From positions 8,550,001 through 8,614,000 of the forward strand of contig NZ_CP109583.1 of assembly GCF_036250755.1 (NCBI RefSeq): DNA of 64,000 nt. The letters run 5' to 3'. A program made the position numbers and the translations under genes. A model generated the notes under the pieces. That model saw nothing but the letters and a program-made list of their open reading frames with translations, ran no database searches and was not told the DNA's origin. The stretch comes from Streptomyces uncialis (lineage in GTDB: Bacteria > Actinomycetota > Actinomycetes > Streptomycetales > Streptomycetaceae). Shown one piece after another: positions 58,001 to 64,000 of the stretch (position 1 is the first letter of the stretch; each line of letters begins with the position of its first letter).

Positions 58001-58294
58001 CGCGCCCTGCACCTCGAACGGGTGGGCGCCGGTGACAACTTCTTCGAACTCGGCGGCAACTCCCTGCTCGGTATCTCCCTGCTGGCCTCGCTGCGCGCGG
58101 AGTTCACCGGCACCGAACTGCCGCCGCACATCCTCCACGAGGCGCCGACCGTCGCGGCGCTCGCGAAGGTCGTGGACGCCCCGAACGGGACGGACCCCGG
58201 CCCCGACACACCCGCGGGCCGCGACAGCGGCGCGCAAGGGCGACTGCGCCGCTCCGCGATCAAGGCCGCCGCGGCCAGGCGCCGCACCTCGTGA
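49100..58294 (+). CDS. Type I modular PKS 3: module 3 (KS-AT0-KR-ACP) and module 4 (KS-AT-KR-ACP)
   Basis: A 3064-residue protein with the docking helix EDKLREYLKRVTVELTDTRR. Module 3: KS Cys203 in DTACSSSL; an AT-like region where GHSxGE is GHGTGE (Gly655 instead of Ser), the GQG motif is lost and the HAFH region is missing; KR from about 1078 with YAASN; carrier DNFFDLGGTSLLV with Ser1375. Module 4: KS Cys1655 in TFCSTSLV; AT with GYSLGEY (Ser2123) and HAFH (2222-2225), malonyl-like; KR near 2656 without LDD; carrier [12 protein letters not shown] with Ser2988. No TE follows. The carriers and KS domains look like those of PKS/NRPS hybrids, unlike the first two proteins. Module 3 must be loaded by another AT or is non-elongating. 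Confidence 0.9.
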   Translation: MVGEDKLREYLKRVTVELTDTRRRLAEAEARRDEPIAVIGMACRFPGADSVDAYWDLLRTGRSAVVDEVPDGRFDLDPWTEHGVYTRRGAFLSDITGWDARFFGFPPREALRMDPQQRLLMELAWEAMEDAGTPAPELAGSRTGVLVGFSDTLQYGRLEADRQGPGVYSDPYMGQGTSASVVAGRLAHRFDLRGPALALDTACSSSLVAVHLAGEALRRGECDLALAGGGFLAMQPDLYVHGCATSMLSRTGLCKTFDASADGYVLGEGGGLVVLARLSDAIKAGHRVRAVLRGSAVNQDGRSNGLTAPNRAAQVDVIRRALSAARTSPDQVAYVEAHGSGTPLGDGIELGALQDVFAAGEREQALHVGAVKTNIGHTQAAAGVAGLIKAVLVLERGVVPPNLNMTVPAEAVLACDTVRPAAGVTPLPDGDEPRIAGVSSFGWSGTNAHVVLEAAPAPEPAAPPRDGARARAHLLPVSAADGAALGAQLTRMAAGAEGVRVADVAFTLQTGRAAHEYRRAVVATSTTDAVARLAAAAEAPGVRGARKRPTVAFLLPDDGDTGRTRDAGRELYESEPEFAAAVDRCVALVAEMCGAALRPALFGGGVTDGTDEGTGNSAPDGAGDLVPLALFTTQYALARLLAHQGVTPDVLVGHGTGEYAAACLAGLLTLDGALRLVAARSGLLDGAATPSPDGATPAPQARETPGPTVVSAATGAVLTSAPTADPSHRPEPGDGPDRFAAVARTCAEHGVDICVELGTGPLGDAVRRTSGADPAPVVLSAPADGDGDGRARVLETAGRLWELGLPLDWTALRQGEGTLTGLPAYPYQRERFWIDPPATSEPVTPPAADRTADTSVRLLTQRWTPAEPVSGPGGTGRFVLVADATGTADALATLLRADGADVLTLRGDSGTTDPAAVRGEGAVTVVDLTALDHTGPGDSGRAVHAVSRTLAGWGAAGGDDCRVVVVTCGGQGVDGAGSADPAQAAVAVLPVVANQEYLDLDSRCVDLDPAYPVDTAAAVLAAELRGPSDAMLVAHRGERRWTPAYVAADTGAMATGTGETATEPGDVPADAPAVRTGGTYLITGGLGDVGLVIAAHLVAQGAARVVLTSRRGLPDDPDDPRRAAVHRLRALGAEITTPRVDVTDAAAMRELFAGARVDGVLHAAADTGTDTFRPLRDLDEPTVARHFGAKTEGARVLAATIDELPADRAPDWCVLFSSTSALLGGVTFGGYAASNAALAAFGGHLSPGGTRWISAGWDTWACTLDKLDGGIGASLVTYSMSDAEALDALDRLVARRPTAVVVAVGDLDGRLPRPATGVTAPVSHAVIRHPRPELPQPYTPALGATERALAELWTDVLGIDPVGTRDNFFDLGGTSLLVPHLLGLVKKRFGVSLPTVTLFEAPTVRALGTAIDLARTSAAPVISTSLPAAPVAVPSAPVADAAEVPRTAVSTTDVPVSDTAAEASAGQRTPRTDPRPEPVPEEELDRRIAIVGMGGRFPGAADVGRFWRNLCDGVESITFFSPEEMAEAGVPAERLADPAYVAARPVLDDITGFDAAFFGMSPRMAALTDPQQRLFLEVCWEGLEHAGYARPDNRGRVGVFGGTHISTYLLGMKDRLGDDVSQFEIAIGNEKDSLTTNVSYLFDLHGPSVAVQTFCSTSLVAAHLAVQSLRSGECEMALAGGVSIRVPDRTGHLYTQGGMESPDGHVRTFDAKARGSMFGDGATVVVLKRLSDALRDGDHVWGVVRGSAMNNDGALKVGFTAPSVTGQARVIAAAMADAGVCAEDIGYVEAHGTGTPLGDPIEVAALTRAFGTTAERQYCPIGSVKTNVGHLDRAAGTAGLIKTSMVLRERLIPPTLHFTTPNPEIDFANSPFYVNTELKPWAAPTGRPRVAGLNSLGMGGTNVHMVVEEPPRRPGPGPDDPDTARRFQVLPLSARTATAADTAARRLGEHLRTVPDARLADVAFTLQEGRKVFEHRRAAVVPSVGAAVASLTGADDATPPSVRTDAAQGRPVAFLFTGVGEQYPGLVGELYRREPVFRSHLDTCLERLADEIPAVDALGLLTGARGGGDDLAALLGRATTTDPRAAELDRTEVAQPLLFAVEYALAATLTAWGVRPSMMLGYSLGEYVAATLSGVLSLDDALRLVAHRARLISTVEPGAMTVVPLPAGELESRFGLTGRGLDIAAVNGPGTVVVAGPTRTMAQLTDDLTRAGTAARPLRTTHAFHSRMLAPLAGELTDWIAANITLRPPTLPYVSNVTGAVADADLVTDPGYWARHMCATVRFTAGAEVLLADPGAAVVEIGPGQSLSALIRAAGCPPDRWPLITATLPGASDPRPADEVLTESLSRLWLTGVDIDWAAYHGRGTATEAPYGVAPGRIPLPTYPFERQRYWIDPATTAPPADTSAVPAEPTTFADLDRVPRQPEEKWLHLPVWRQSAPPPAATRQPASWLVYSTAGTADAVLAGLRAAAGSDGAALVVARPGTAFRAGPDGFTLRPGEVDDALALLRALRADGVALERVVHLWTLDDAPGGDPRTMALGLHSLVALARAACELSLDGWALDIVSAGTQQVLTGAEARPAAATVMGPALVIPLEYPTVTTRLIDVEPTTPAGRVVAELRRPRTEQTVALRGAHRWVCGYDTVAPEPLDAARTVLRERGVYLITGGLGGIALGLAGQLARERRARLVLLGRRGLPPRERWDAIASGAEPADDTTRDRVRRVLAIIALGAEVEIVTGDVADPGDVRRAVEVARARFGALHGVLHAAGVPGTGLMQFRRPEDAANVLAPKVAGSTAIAEALRFGYDDEVPLDFLVLFSSITSATGGGPGQVDYAAANAYLDAHAAQLSAPGRRVLAVDWGEWTWNAWDDGLGGYDDELRTFFRDHRATFGIGFEEGWRTLLRALATGGSRVVVSTQDLATMVRFSTGFTVDAVTAPAARGTTGERHPRPELVTPFQEPSPGSEERIAAIWCRALHLERVGAGDNFFELGGNSLLGISLLASLRAEFTGTELPPHILHEAPTVAALAKVVDAPNGTDPGPDTPAGRDSGAQGRLRRSAIKAAAARRRTS

Positions 58295-58349
58295 GACGAC
58301 GGACAACAGCACACAGCCGACCAGCACGGACACGGAGAACGGAGAGGTC

Positions 58350-59195
58350 ATGACCCTCATCGGCGTAGTGGGCGCGGGTGTCATGGGTGTCGGGGTAGCC
58401 CAGAACTTCGCGCAGTACGGACACGATGTCGTCCTTGTCGACAAGGACGAGGACACCCTCGGTACGGCGCGGGAGACCATCACCCGCAACTGCCGGATGA
58501 GCCGCCTGATGGGCGGGCCCGCCCTGGACCCGGAGGAGATCCTCGCGAGGATCACCACCACGGTGGACCTGGACGCGCTCGCCGGGGCGGCCGTCGTCGT
58601 GGAGAACGTCACGGAGAACTGGGAGATCAAGCACGAGGTCCATACGATGCTCGACAAGATCTGCCCGCCGCCGGCCGTCCTGGTCGTCAACACCTCCGCG
58701 ATCCCGATCACCAAGGTCGCCGCGGTGGGGCGCCACCCCGAACGGGTCATCGGGGTGCACTTCATGAACCCGGTGCCCGCCAAGCCCGTCGTGGAGCTGA
58801 TCCCCGGCTTCCACACCTCGCCCGGCACCGTCGAGCTGACCCGTGAACTGCTGCGCGGGATCGGCAAGAACGCGATCGACGTCAAGGACGCCTCCGGCTT
58901 CGTCTCCAACCGCGTCCTGATGCTGACCGTGAACGAGGCGGCGTTCCTCGTCCACGAGGGCGTCGCCACGGCGGAGTCCGTGGACGAGGTCTTCCGCGGC
59001 TGCTTCGGCCATCCGATGGGCCCGCTGGAGACCGCCGACCTGATCGGTGTCGACACGATCCTCTACAGCGTCGAGGTCCTGTACGACCACTACGCCGACA
59101 GCAAGTACCGGCCCTGCCCGCTGCTCAAGCAGATGACCGACGCGGGACTGCACGGCCGCAAGACCGGCCGCGGCTTCTACACCTACGACAGCTGA
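58350..59195 (+). CDS. FkbK-like 3-hydroxyacyl dehydrogenase for an oxygenated malonyl-ACP extender
   Basis: A 281-residue protein with GGAGAGG just before ATG 58350. The N-terminal Rossmann motif is GVVGAGVMGVGVAQNFAQYGHDV. Motifs of the 3-hydroxybutyryl-CoA dehydrogenase family follow (VVENVTENWEIKHEV, NTSAIPITKVAA, VIGVHFMNPVP, DASGFVSNRVL, ending GRKTGRGFYTYD). In the methoxymalonyl and hydroxymalonyl pathways this enzyme oxidises carrier-bound glycerate at the primary alcohol. It is followed by the carrier, acyl-CoA dehydrogenase and FkbH-like genes, the standard set, and lies 55 bp after PKS 3. Confidence 0.88.
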   Translation: MTLIGVVGAGVMGVGVAQNFAQYGHDVVLVDKDEDTLGTARETITRNCRMSRLMGGPALDPEEILARITTTVDLDALAGAAVVVENVTENWEIKHEVHTMLDKICPPPAVLVVNTSAIPITKVAAVGRHPERVIGVHFMNPVPAKPVVELIPGFHTSPGTVELTRELLRGIGKNAIDVKDASGFVSNRVLMLTVNEAAFLVHEGVATAESVDEVFRGCFGHPMGPLETADLIGVDTILYSVEVLYDHYADSKYRPCPLLKQMTDAGLHGRKTGRGFYTYDS

Positions 59196-59206
59196 GGAGA
59201 ACGGAC

Positions 59207-59470
59207 ATGGGCGACACCACCGCGGACCGCATCCGGACGTTCATCGAAGGACGGTTCCCCCAGGCCCCGATCGCCGAGACCGAGGACATCTTCTCGCTCG
59301 GCTACATCAACTCCCTGTTCGCCATGGAGCTCGTGATGCACGTCGAGAAGAGCTTCGCCGTCACGGTGCCCAACAGCGAGCTGCGGATCGACAACTTCCG
59401 CACGGTGAAGGCGATCACGGAGCTCGTCGACCGTCTGCTCGCGGCCACCCCCGCGGGCGGCCACCGATGA
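59207..59470 (+). CDS. FkbJ-like discrete acyl carrier protein
   Basis: An 87-residue protein with the attachment motif LGYINSLFAMELV (Ser near residue 37); the Ile-Asn-Ser sequence is common in this subgroup. GAGGAG precedes the ATG at a normal distance, and the stop overlaps the next start (ATGA). The carrier holds the three-carbon glyceryl unit while it is oxidised to hydroxymalonyl, and then presents the finished extender to an AT domain. Confidence 0.9.
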   Translation: MGDTTADRIRTFIEGRFPQAPIAETEDIFSLGYINSLFAMELVMHVEKSFAVTVPNSELRIDNFRTVKAITELVDRLLAATPAGGHR

Positions 59471-60621
59471 CCGGCCCGCTGACGGCACCCCCACCGGCCG
59501 ACCGCGCCGCCCCCGACCGCCTGACGACACGGGCGTTCGTCGACGAGCACATCGTGCCGTACGCCGAGGAGTACGACCGCGCGGGCACCCTGCCGGACGA
59601 ACTGCTCGACCGGATCGCCGGAGCGGGCCTGTGGGCCCCGTTCCTGCCGGCCTCGCTCGGCGGCGCGGACACCGACATGGTGACCCTGGGCGCGATCCAC
59701 GAGGAGGTGGGCCGGGGCTGCTCGTCCGTACGCAGCCTGCTCACCGTGCACACCATGGTGTCCTGGGCACTGCGGCGCTGGGGCAGCCCGGAACAGCTCG
59801 ACCGGTGGGGCCGCGAGCTCGCCACCGGCCGCACGCTCGGCGCGTTCTGCCTCTCCGAACCCGGCACCGGAAGCGACACCGACTCCCTGACCACCACCGC
59901 CACCCCCAGGGACGGCGGCTGGGTGCTGTCCGGGGTCAAGAAGTGGACGACCAACGGACAGCGCGCCGATCTGTTCCTGGTGTTCGCGCGGGGCCCGGTG
60001 TCCACCGTCGCCCTGCTCGTCCCGCGCGACACACCGGGAGTGCGCGTCACCCCGATCGAGGACATGCTCGGCACCCGGGCCTCCATGCTCGCCGAGATCA
60101 GCTTCTCCGAGGTGGCGCTGGGCCCCGACGCCCTGCTCGGCCCGAGCGGCTTCGCCTCCGGGATGCTGCTCACGGGCACCCTCGACCTGGGCAGGTACAG
60201 CGTCGCCGCAGGCTCCGTCGGCATCATCCAGCGCTGTGTCGACGCGTGCGCCGCGTACACCTCGCGGCGCACCGTCGCCGGTTCGCTGCTGCGGGACCTG
60301 CCGCTGATCCGCGCGAAGCTCTCCGACATGGTCACCGATCTGCGCGCGGCACGGCTGCTGTGCGCCGAGGCGGGACGCCTCAAGGACGAGGGGGACCCGG
60401 CCACCATCATGGCGACCTGGGTCGCCAAGTACTTCGCGTCCACCGCGGCGGCCCGGCACGCGGCGGAGGCCGTCCAGGTCCACGGCGCGAACGGCTGCGG
60501 CACGCGGTACCCGGTGGCCCGGCTCTACCGGGACGCCAAGGTCATGGAGATCATCGAGGGCAGCAACGAGATCCAGCGCATCACCATCGCCGGTGAGGCG
60601 TACCAGGAGTGGGTGCGATGA
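59467..60621 (+). CDS. FkbI-like acyl-CoA dehydrogenase
   Basis: A 384-residue flavoprotein. Family features include FCLSEPGTGSDTDSL and VKKWTTNGQRADLFLVFARG in the middle domain, and YPVARLYRDAKVMEIIEGSNEIQR near the C-terminus, where the Glu of IIEGSNE is in the catalytic-base region. In FkbI-type enzymes the substrate is carrier-bound and the reaction takes the aldehyde-level intermediate towards hydroxymalonyl. The start and stop both overlap neighbouring genes by four bases, so it is translationally coupled to the carrier and FkbH-like genes. Confidence 0.88.
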   Translation: MTGPLTAPPPADRAAPDRLTTRAFVDEHIVPYAEEYDRAGTLPDELLDRIAGAGLWAPFLPASLGGADTDMVTLGAIHEEVGRGCSSVRSLLTVHTMVSWALRRWGSPEQLDRWGRELATGRTLGAFCLSEPGTGSDTDSLTTTATPRDGGWVLSGVKKWTTNGQRADLFLVFARGPVSTVALLVPRDTPGVRVTPIEDMLGTRASMLAEISFSEVALGPDALLGPSGFASGMLLTGTLDLGRYSVAAGSVGIIQRCVDACAAYTSRRTVAGSLLRDLPLIRAKLSDMVTDLRAARLLCAEAGRLKDEGDPATIMATWVAKYFASTAAARHAAEAVQVHGANGCGTRYPVARLYRDAKVMEIIEGSNEIQRITIAGEAYQEWVR

Positions 60622-61697
60622 CGACGAACGCGGACACCCGGCGCCCCGCCCCGCCGGAGAAACCCGTACGGGGCCGGATCAAATGCGTGGTGTGGGACCT
60701 CGACAACACCGTCTGGGACGGGGTCCTGCTGGAGGACGACGAGGTGACCGTGCGCCCCGCCGTGGTGGAGCAGATCCACCGGCTGGACGCGCTGGGCGTG
60801 CTGCACTCCGTCGCCAGCAAGAACGACCACGACACGGCGATGGCCAAGCTGCGGGAGTTCGGCCTGGACGAGATGTTCCTGTACCCGCGGATCTCCTGGA
60901 ACGCCAAGTCCGCCTCGGTCGAACAGATCGCGGCCAAGCTCAACCTCGGCCTCGACGCGTTCGCCTTCGTGGACGACCAGGAGTTCGAACTCGCCGAGGT
61001 GGCGTACGCCCTGCCCGAGGTCACCTGTGTGGACGTGGCCGCACTGGAAGAGGCCCTGGCCCGACCCGAGTTCAGCCCGCGGTTCGTCACCGACGAGTCG
61101 GCGCAGCGGCGCGGGATGTACCGAGGCCAGCTCGCCAGGGACGACCTGGAGACCGGGTTCGTCGGCACCAACGAGGAGTTCCTCGCCGGGCTGGACATGA
61201 CGTTCACCATCGCCCCCGCCCGGCGCGAGGACCTTCAGCGCGCCGAGGAGCTGACCGTCCGCACCAATCAGCTCAACTCGACGGGCCGGACGTACTCGTA
61301 CGACGAACTCGACGCGCTGCGCGAGTCCCCGGACCATCTGCTGCTCGTCGCGTCGCTCACCGACCGGTACGGCAGCTACGGCAAGATCGGCCTGGTGCTG
61401 GTCGGCACGGGCACGCCCGACTGGCGGCTGCGGATGATGCTGATGTCGTGCCGGGTCATGTCGCGCGGGGTCGGCACCGTACTGCTCGGCCATGTGATGG
61501 GGCTGGCCCGGGACGCCGGAGCGGGGCTGCGCGCGGACTTCGTGGAGACCGGCAGGAACCGCATGATGCAGATCACCTACGCGTTCAGCGGCTTCCGCGA
61601 GGTCGCCCGCGACGGCGACCAGGTGGAACTGGCCGCCGATCTGTCGCAGCTCCAGGCACCGCCCGGCTATGTCACGCTGGAGGTGCTTCCCGCATGA
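60618..61697 (+). CDS. FkbH-like glyceryl-S-ACP synthase
   Basis: A 359-residue protein. The N-terminal HAD phosphatase-like domain has CVVWDLDNTVWDGVLLED, with the nucleophile Asp near residue 27, plus SVASKNDHDTA and AFVDDQEFELAEV. The C-terminal part is GNAT-like (RTNQLNSTGRTYS, GKIGLVLVGTG, SCRVMSRGVGTVLLGHVM). FkbH enzymes take 1,3-bisphosphoglycerate, remove phosphate and load the glyceryl group on the discrete carrier. They occur in methoxymalonyl, hydroxymalonyl and tetronate pathways; the two dehydrogenases here argue for the malonyl types. Its stop overlaps the thioesterase start (ATGA). Confidence 0.92.
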   Translation: MTTNADTRRPAPPEKPVRGRIKCVVWDLDNTVWDGVLLEDDEVTVRPAVVEQIHRLDALGVLHSVASKNDHDTAMAKLREFGLDEMFLYPRISWNAKSASVEQIAAKLNLGLDAFAFVDDQEFELAEVAYALPEVTCVDVAALEEALARPEFSPRFVTDESAQRRGMYRGQLARDDLETGFVGTNEEFLAGLDMTFTIAPARREDLQRAEELTVRTNQLNSTGRTYSYDELDALRESPDHLLLVASLTDRYGSYGKIGLVLVGTGTPDWRLRMMLMSCRVMSRGVGTVLLGHVMGLARDAGAGLRADFVETGRNRMMQITYAFSGFREVARDGDQVELAADLSQLQAPPGYVTLEVLPA

Positions 61698-62455
61698 CCG
61701 CGACCACCGCGACCTCACCGGTGAGCCGCTGGCTGCCGTACGGCGCGCCGGAGGGCCGCCCCCGGCTCTACTGCCTTCCGCACGCGGGTGGTTCGGCCTC
61801 CGCCTTCCGGGCCTGGGCGGGGCGGGTGGGACCGGTCGCCGTGTGCCCCCTCCAGCCGCCCGGCCGGGAGACCCGGCTCGGCGAGGCACCGCACACCCGC
61901 ATGGAGACCCTGGTCGACCAGCTCGCCGAGGTCGTCCTCGGCGACGCGGGCGACGAGCCCTACGCGGTCTACGGGCACAGCCTCGGCGCGCTCGTCGGCT
62001 TCGAGCTGCTGCGGGAGATCCGCAGGCGCGGTGGCCGCGACCCGGTGCGCCTGATCGTGTCGGGTTCCCCGGCGCCGCAGTGGGACGACGACGTCGAACG
62101 CCCGTCGGTGGCCACGATGGACGACGCGCAGGTGGTGGAGATGCTGCGCGTCATAGGAGGTACCCCCGACTGGCTGCTGGCCGACCCGGCGGTCCTGCGG
62201 ATGATCCTGCCGCCGTTCCGCGCCGACTTCGCCGTCCGGGAGAGCTACCACTACCGGCCGGCCCCACCGCTGACCGTGCCCGTCACCGCGCTCGCGGCGA
62301 CCGCCGACGCGCGGGTCCCCGTGCACTCCGTGGCCGACTGGCGCGAACAGACCGTCCACGGCTTCACCTCGCACACCCTGGAGGGCGGGCACTTCGCGGT
62401 CCTCGAACAGCCCTCCGCCACGCAGGCGTTCCTCCGCCAGGCGCTCGGCGTCTGA
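61694..62455 (+). CDS. Type II thioesterase
   Basis: A 253-residue alpha/beta hydrolase of the GrsT/RifR class. The oxyanion-hole region is CLPHAGGSASAFRAW, the nucleophile is in VYGHSLGALVGFEL, and the catalytic His is in EGGHFAVLEQP; an Asp lies in TADARVPV. Such enzymes clear wrong acyl groups from carrier domains. Since none of the PKS proteins seen here ends in a TE domain, it might also take part in release, but editing is the usual role. It is the last gene of the PKS operon; a hairpin terminator follows 10 bp later. Confidence 0.92.
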   Translation: MTATTATSPVSRWLPYGAPEGRPRLYCLPHAGGSASAFRAWAGRVGPVAVCPLQPPGRETRLGEAPHTRMETLVDQLAEVVLGDAGDEPYAVYGHSLGALVGFELLREIRRRGGRDPVRLIVSGSPAPQWDDDVERPSVATMDDAQVVEMLRVIGGTPDWLLADPAVLRMILPPFRADFAVRESYHYRPAPPLTVPVTALAATADARVPVHSVADWREQTVHGFTSHTLEGGHFAVLEQPSATQAFLRQALGV

Positions 62456-62464
62456 CCGCACGGA

Positions 62465-62501
62465 CTGCGGGCCCGGCCCCTCCCGGGGGCCGGGCCCGCA
62501 G
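62465..62501. terminator. Hairpin terminator at the end of the PKS operon
   Basis: A 16-base perfect stem beginning CTGCGGGCCC (62465-62480 paired with 62486-62501) around a five-base loop. It lies between the convergent thioesterase and acyl-CoA dehydrogenase genes, so it can serve both. Confidence 0.85.
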
Positions 62502-62514
62502 TGCGCGCCGAACG

Positions 62515-63675
62515 TCAGGACCGCTTGGACACCGGCACCACATGACGGTGGTACACCAGCTCGCGCAGTACGTCGTCACCGCCCTCGAAGAGGGACACGT
62601 ACCGCATGTCGCGCACCAGCTTCCCGATGGCGGCCTCATGGGTGTAGCCGAGACCGCCGAACATCTCCGACGCCTCCGAGGCGATCCGCCAGCCGCTCTG
62701 GCCGCAGAACATCTTCGTGGTCATCGCCGACTTGAGGGTGCCCTGCCGCAGGAACTCCTCGGCGGCGTCCGGCCGCGCGGCGACGGCGTCGTACTCACGG
62801 GCGGCGGCCAGGCACTGGTTCGCCATCACGTCGATCAGCGTCTCGAACTGCCCGAGCCGCCCCGCGAACACCGCGTTCGAGGCCAGCGGCGCGCCCTTGA
62901 CCGTCTTCGTCCTCGCGTAGTCCATGCACAGGTCACGGATACGGCGCGCGATACCCAGCGCGGTGGTGGCGATGAGTATCCGGCTCGCGCTGAGACCGGT
63001 CTCCAGCAGCCGCAGACCGTTGCCGCGCAACGCGTTCGCCGCGGGCACCCGGCAGTCGGACAGGGTCACCTCATGGGCCGCCGACGACCGCAGCCCGATG
63101 ACGTCCCACCGCTTCCCCACGTTCACGCCCGGGTTGTCGCGCGGCACGACGACGGCGAGATACGCGTCGGGGTCGTCCGCGGACCGGGCGATGACGACGA
63201 GGAAGCGCGCGTGGTCGGCGTTCGTGGCGAAGGCCTTCGTCCCGTCGAGGACGAGGCTGTCGCCGTCCGCGCGTACGGTCGTCGCGGTCCTGGCGAGCTC
63301 GCTGCCCGCCTCGTGCTCGCTGGCGAGCGCGGCGCAGAAGCCGCCCTCCGCGGCGAGCGGACCGAGGACCCCTGCCCGGAGCTCGTCGCCGCCGTACCGG
63401 TCGACCATGCTGGTCCCCAGGATCGGCAGGAACAGCGAGAAGGCCACGCCCGCGTCGCCGTAGGCGAGCGCCGACACGATCCGTACGCTCTCCTCCAGCC
63501 CCAGACCGCGGCCACCGTGCTCCTCGGGCAGCCACCAGTTCATCAGCCCCGTCGTGGCGAACCGCTCGTAGAGCGGCCGCGGTACGTCGGCCGGTACGTC
63601 GAGCTCCTTCTCCCGGCCCGTCAGTTCCCGCCGTACGAAGCGCTGCACGGTGCGGAGGTGATCCGGTTCTCTCAT
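62515..63675 (-). CDS. Acyl-CoA dehydrogenase family protein (possibly acting on a carrier-bound substrate)
   Basis: A 386-residue flavoprotein starting at ATG 63673-63675 and overlapping the stop of the upstream carrier-containing gene. Features include [55 protein letters not shown], and [19 protein letters not shown] with [14 protein letters not shown], where a Glu is in the usual base region. It is a second acyl-CoA dehydrogenase in the locus, on the opposite strand from the FkbI-like gene. Coupling to a megasynthase gene suggests that it desaturates a carrier-bound intermediate or helps make another special extender. The exact substrate is unknown. Confidence 0.82.
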   Translation of the reverse strand: MREPDHLRTVQRFVRRELTGREKELDVPADVPRPLYERFATTGLMNWWLPEEHGGRGLGLEESVRIVSALAYGDAGVAFSLFLPILGTSMVDRYGGDELRAGVLGPLAAEGGFCAALASEHEAGSELARTATTVRADGDSLVLDGTKAFATNADHARFLVVIARSADDPDAYLAVVVPRDNPGVNVGKRWDVIGLRSSAAHEVTLSDCRVPAANALRGNGLRLLETGLSASRILIATTALGIARRIRDLCMDYARTKTVKGAPLASNAVFAGRLGQFETLIDVMANQCLAAAREYDAVAARPDAAEEFLRQGTLKSAMTTKMFCGQSGWRIASEASEMFGGLGYTHEAAIGKLVRDMRYVSLFEGGDDVLRELVYHRHVVPVSKRS

Positions 63676-64000
63676 CGCGGAAGTCCTCGGTTGTCGTCGG
63701 CGCTGCTCCGGGCGCCGGTCAGTGCGGTGATCTCGGCGCTGAGCAGACGCACCGTCGGATGTTCCACGAGCGCCGTCGACGGCAGCGGGGCCCGCAGGGC
63801 CTCGCGGACACGCAGGGCGAGCTGGACCGCCACCAGGGAACGCCCGCCGAGCTCGAAGAAGTTGTCGTCGGCGCCGACGGAGTCCAGTCCCAGACCGGCG
63901 GCCCAGAGATCGGCGACGGTGCGTTCGAGACCGGCGGCGGGCTCCACGTACGGGGTGGCGAGCGCGGGGCGCGGACGGTTCGGCCCCTCGTCGGCCACGA
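63672..64000 (-). CDS. C-terminal carrier domain of a PKS or NRPS megasynthase (partial, runs off the right edge)
   Basis: The leftward frame is open to the window edge. It reads [23 protein letters not shown] and then [16 protein letters not shown], with the phosphopantetheine Ser in GGRS, and ends 30 residues after the carrier fold. The Pro-rich sequence before the carrier matches the linker that usually joins a KR or A domain to the last carrier (compare RHPRPELPQPY in PKS 3), so this is most likely the end of a long protein. A GTG at the very edge means a stand-alone carrier cannot be excluded. Its stop overlaps the acyl-CoA dehydrogenase start. Confidence 0.8.
   Translation of the reverse strand, partial: VADEGPNRPRPALATPYVEPAAGLERTVADLWAAGLGLDSVGADDNFFELGGRSLVAVQLALRVREALRAPLPSTALVEHPTVRLLSAEITALTGARSSADDNRGLPR

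Noticed and set aside
63672..64000. Stand-alone carrier protein starting at the edge GTG
   Set aside because: The linker before the carrier is of the kind found inside megasynthases and the frame stays open to the edge, so a partial C-terminus is more likely.
1..64000. tRNA or rRNA genes, insertion sequences, integrases and attachment sites
   Set aside because: None was seen; no transposase-like or integrase-like protein, and no cloverleaf or terminal inverted repeats with target duplications could be recognised by reading.

Overview
The window is high-GC actinobacterial DNA with the gene style of Streptomyces: third-codon-position GC bias, many ATGA or GTGA start/stop overlaps, a SARP-type AfsR-like regulator, an NsdA-like regulator, IdeR/DmdR-type iron boxes, DasR-like operators and one rare TTA codon. 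All functions below are read from motifs and gene context; no database search was possible.

Left part (1-5.4 kb): the first 94 residues of an NRPS that begins with a condensation domain, a DUF6271-type protein and a PhyH-family dioxygenase run leftward. Divergent to them is a compact unit of a seryl-tRNA-synthetase-like amino acid:carrier-protein ligase, a free-standing carrier protein and an Sfp-type phosphopantetheinyl transferase. The shared 613-bp promoter region holds two dre-like palindromes. This looks like the edge of a nonribosomal pathway whose amino acid is loaded by a tRNA-synthetase-like enzyme.

Housekeeping or accessory stretch (5.4-14.4 kb): a lipoprotein resembling a penicillin-binding transpeptidase without its catalytic motifs, an alpha/beta-hydrolase-fold protein without a nucleophile Ser, a TIGR04222-like membrane protein, an NsdA-like regulator, a cis-prenyltransferase (UppS type), a frameshifted gene remnant and a SAM methyltransferase.

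Iron region (14.4-33.4 kb): an AraC regulator and a heterodimeric ABC transporter lie divergent to an iron-boxed siderophore uptake operon (binding lipoprotein, siderophore-interacting reductase, two FecCD permeases, ATPase). A large AfsR-like regulator, a DHA2-type MFS exporter and a GyrI-like protein follow. Then comes an iron-boxed divergent pair of hydroxamate genes, a formyltransferase and an ornithine N-monooxygenase, with an MbtH gene. The peptide synthetase they would serve is not in the window.

Polyketide locus (35.0-64 kb): three modular PKS proteins carry a KSQ loading module plus four extension modules. They are followed without a break by a four-gene FkbK-FkbJ-FkbI-FkbH type set for an oxygenated malonyl-ACP extender and by a type II thioesterase. 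The unit ends at a strong hairpin. The predicted chain starts with propionate (KSQ plus a methylmalonyl-type AT), adds one methylmalonyl and one malonyl unit with KR and DH processing (a methyl-branched diene), then enters a bimodular protein of a different style whose first AT has lost its active-site Ser. No O-methyltransferase accompanies the extender genes, so hydroxymalonyl-ACP is as plausible as methoxymalonyl-ACP. On the opposite strand at the right edge are an acyl-CoA dehydrogenase and the C-terminal carrier domain of another megasynthase, so the cluster continues beyond the window.
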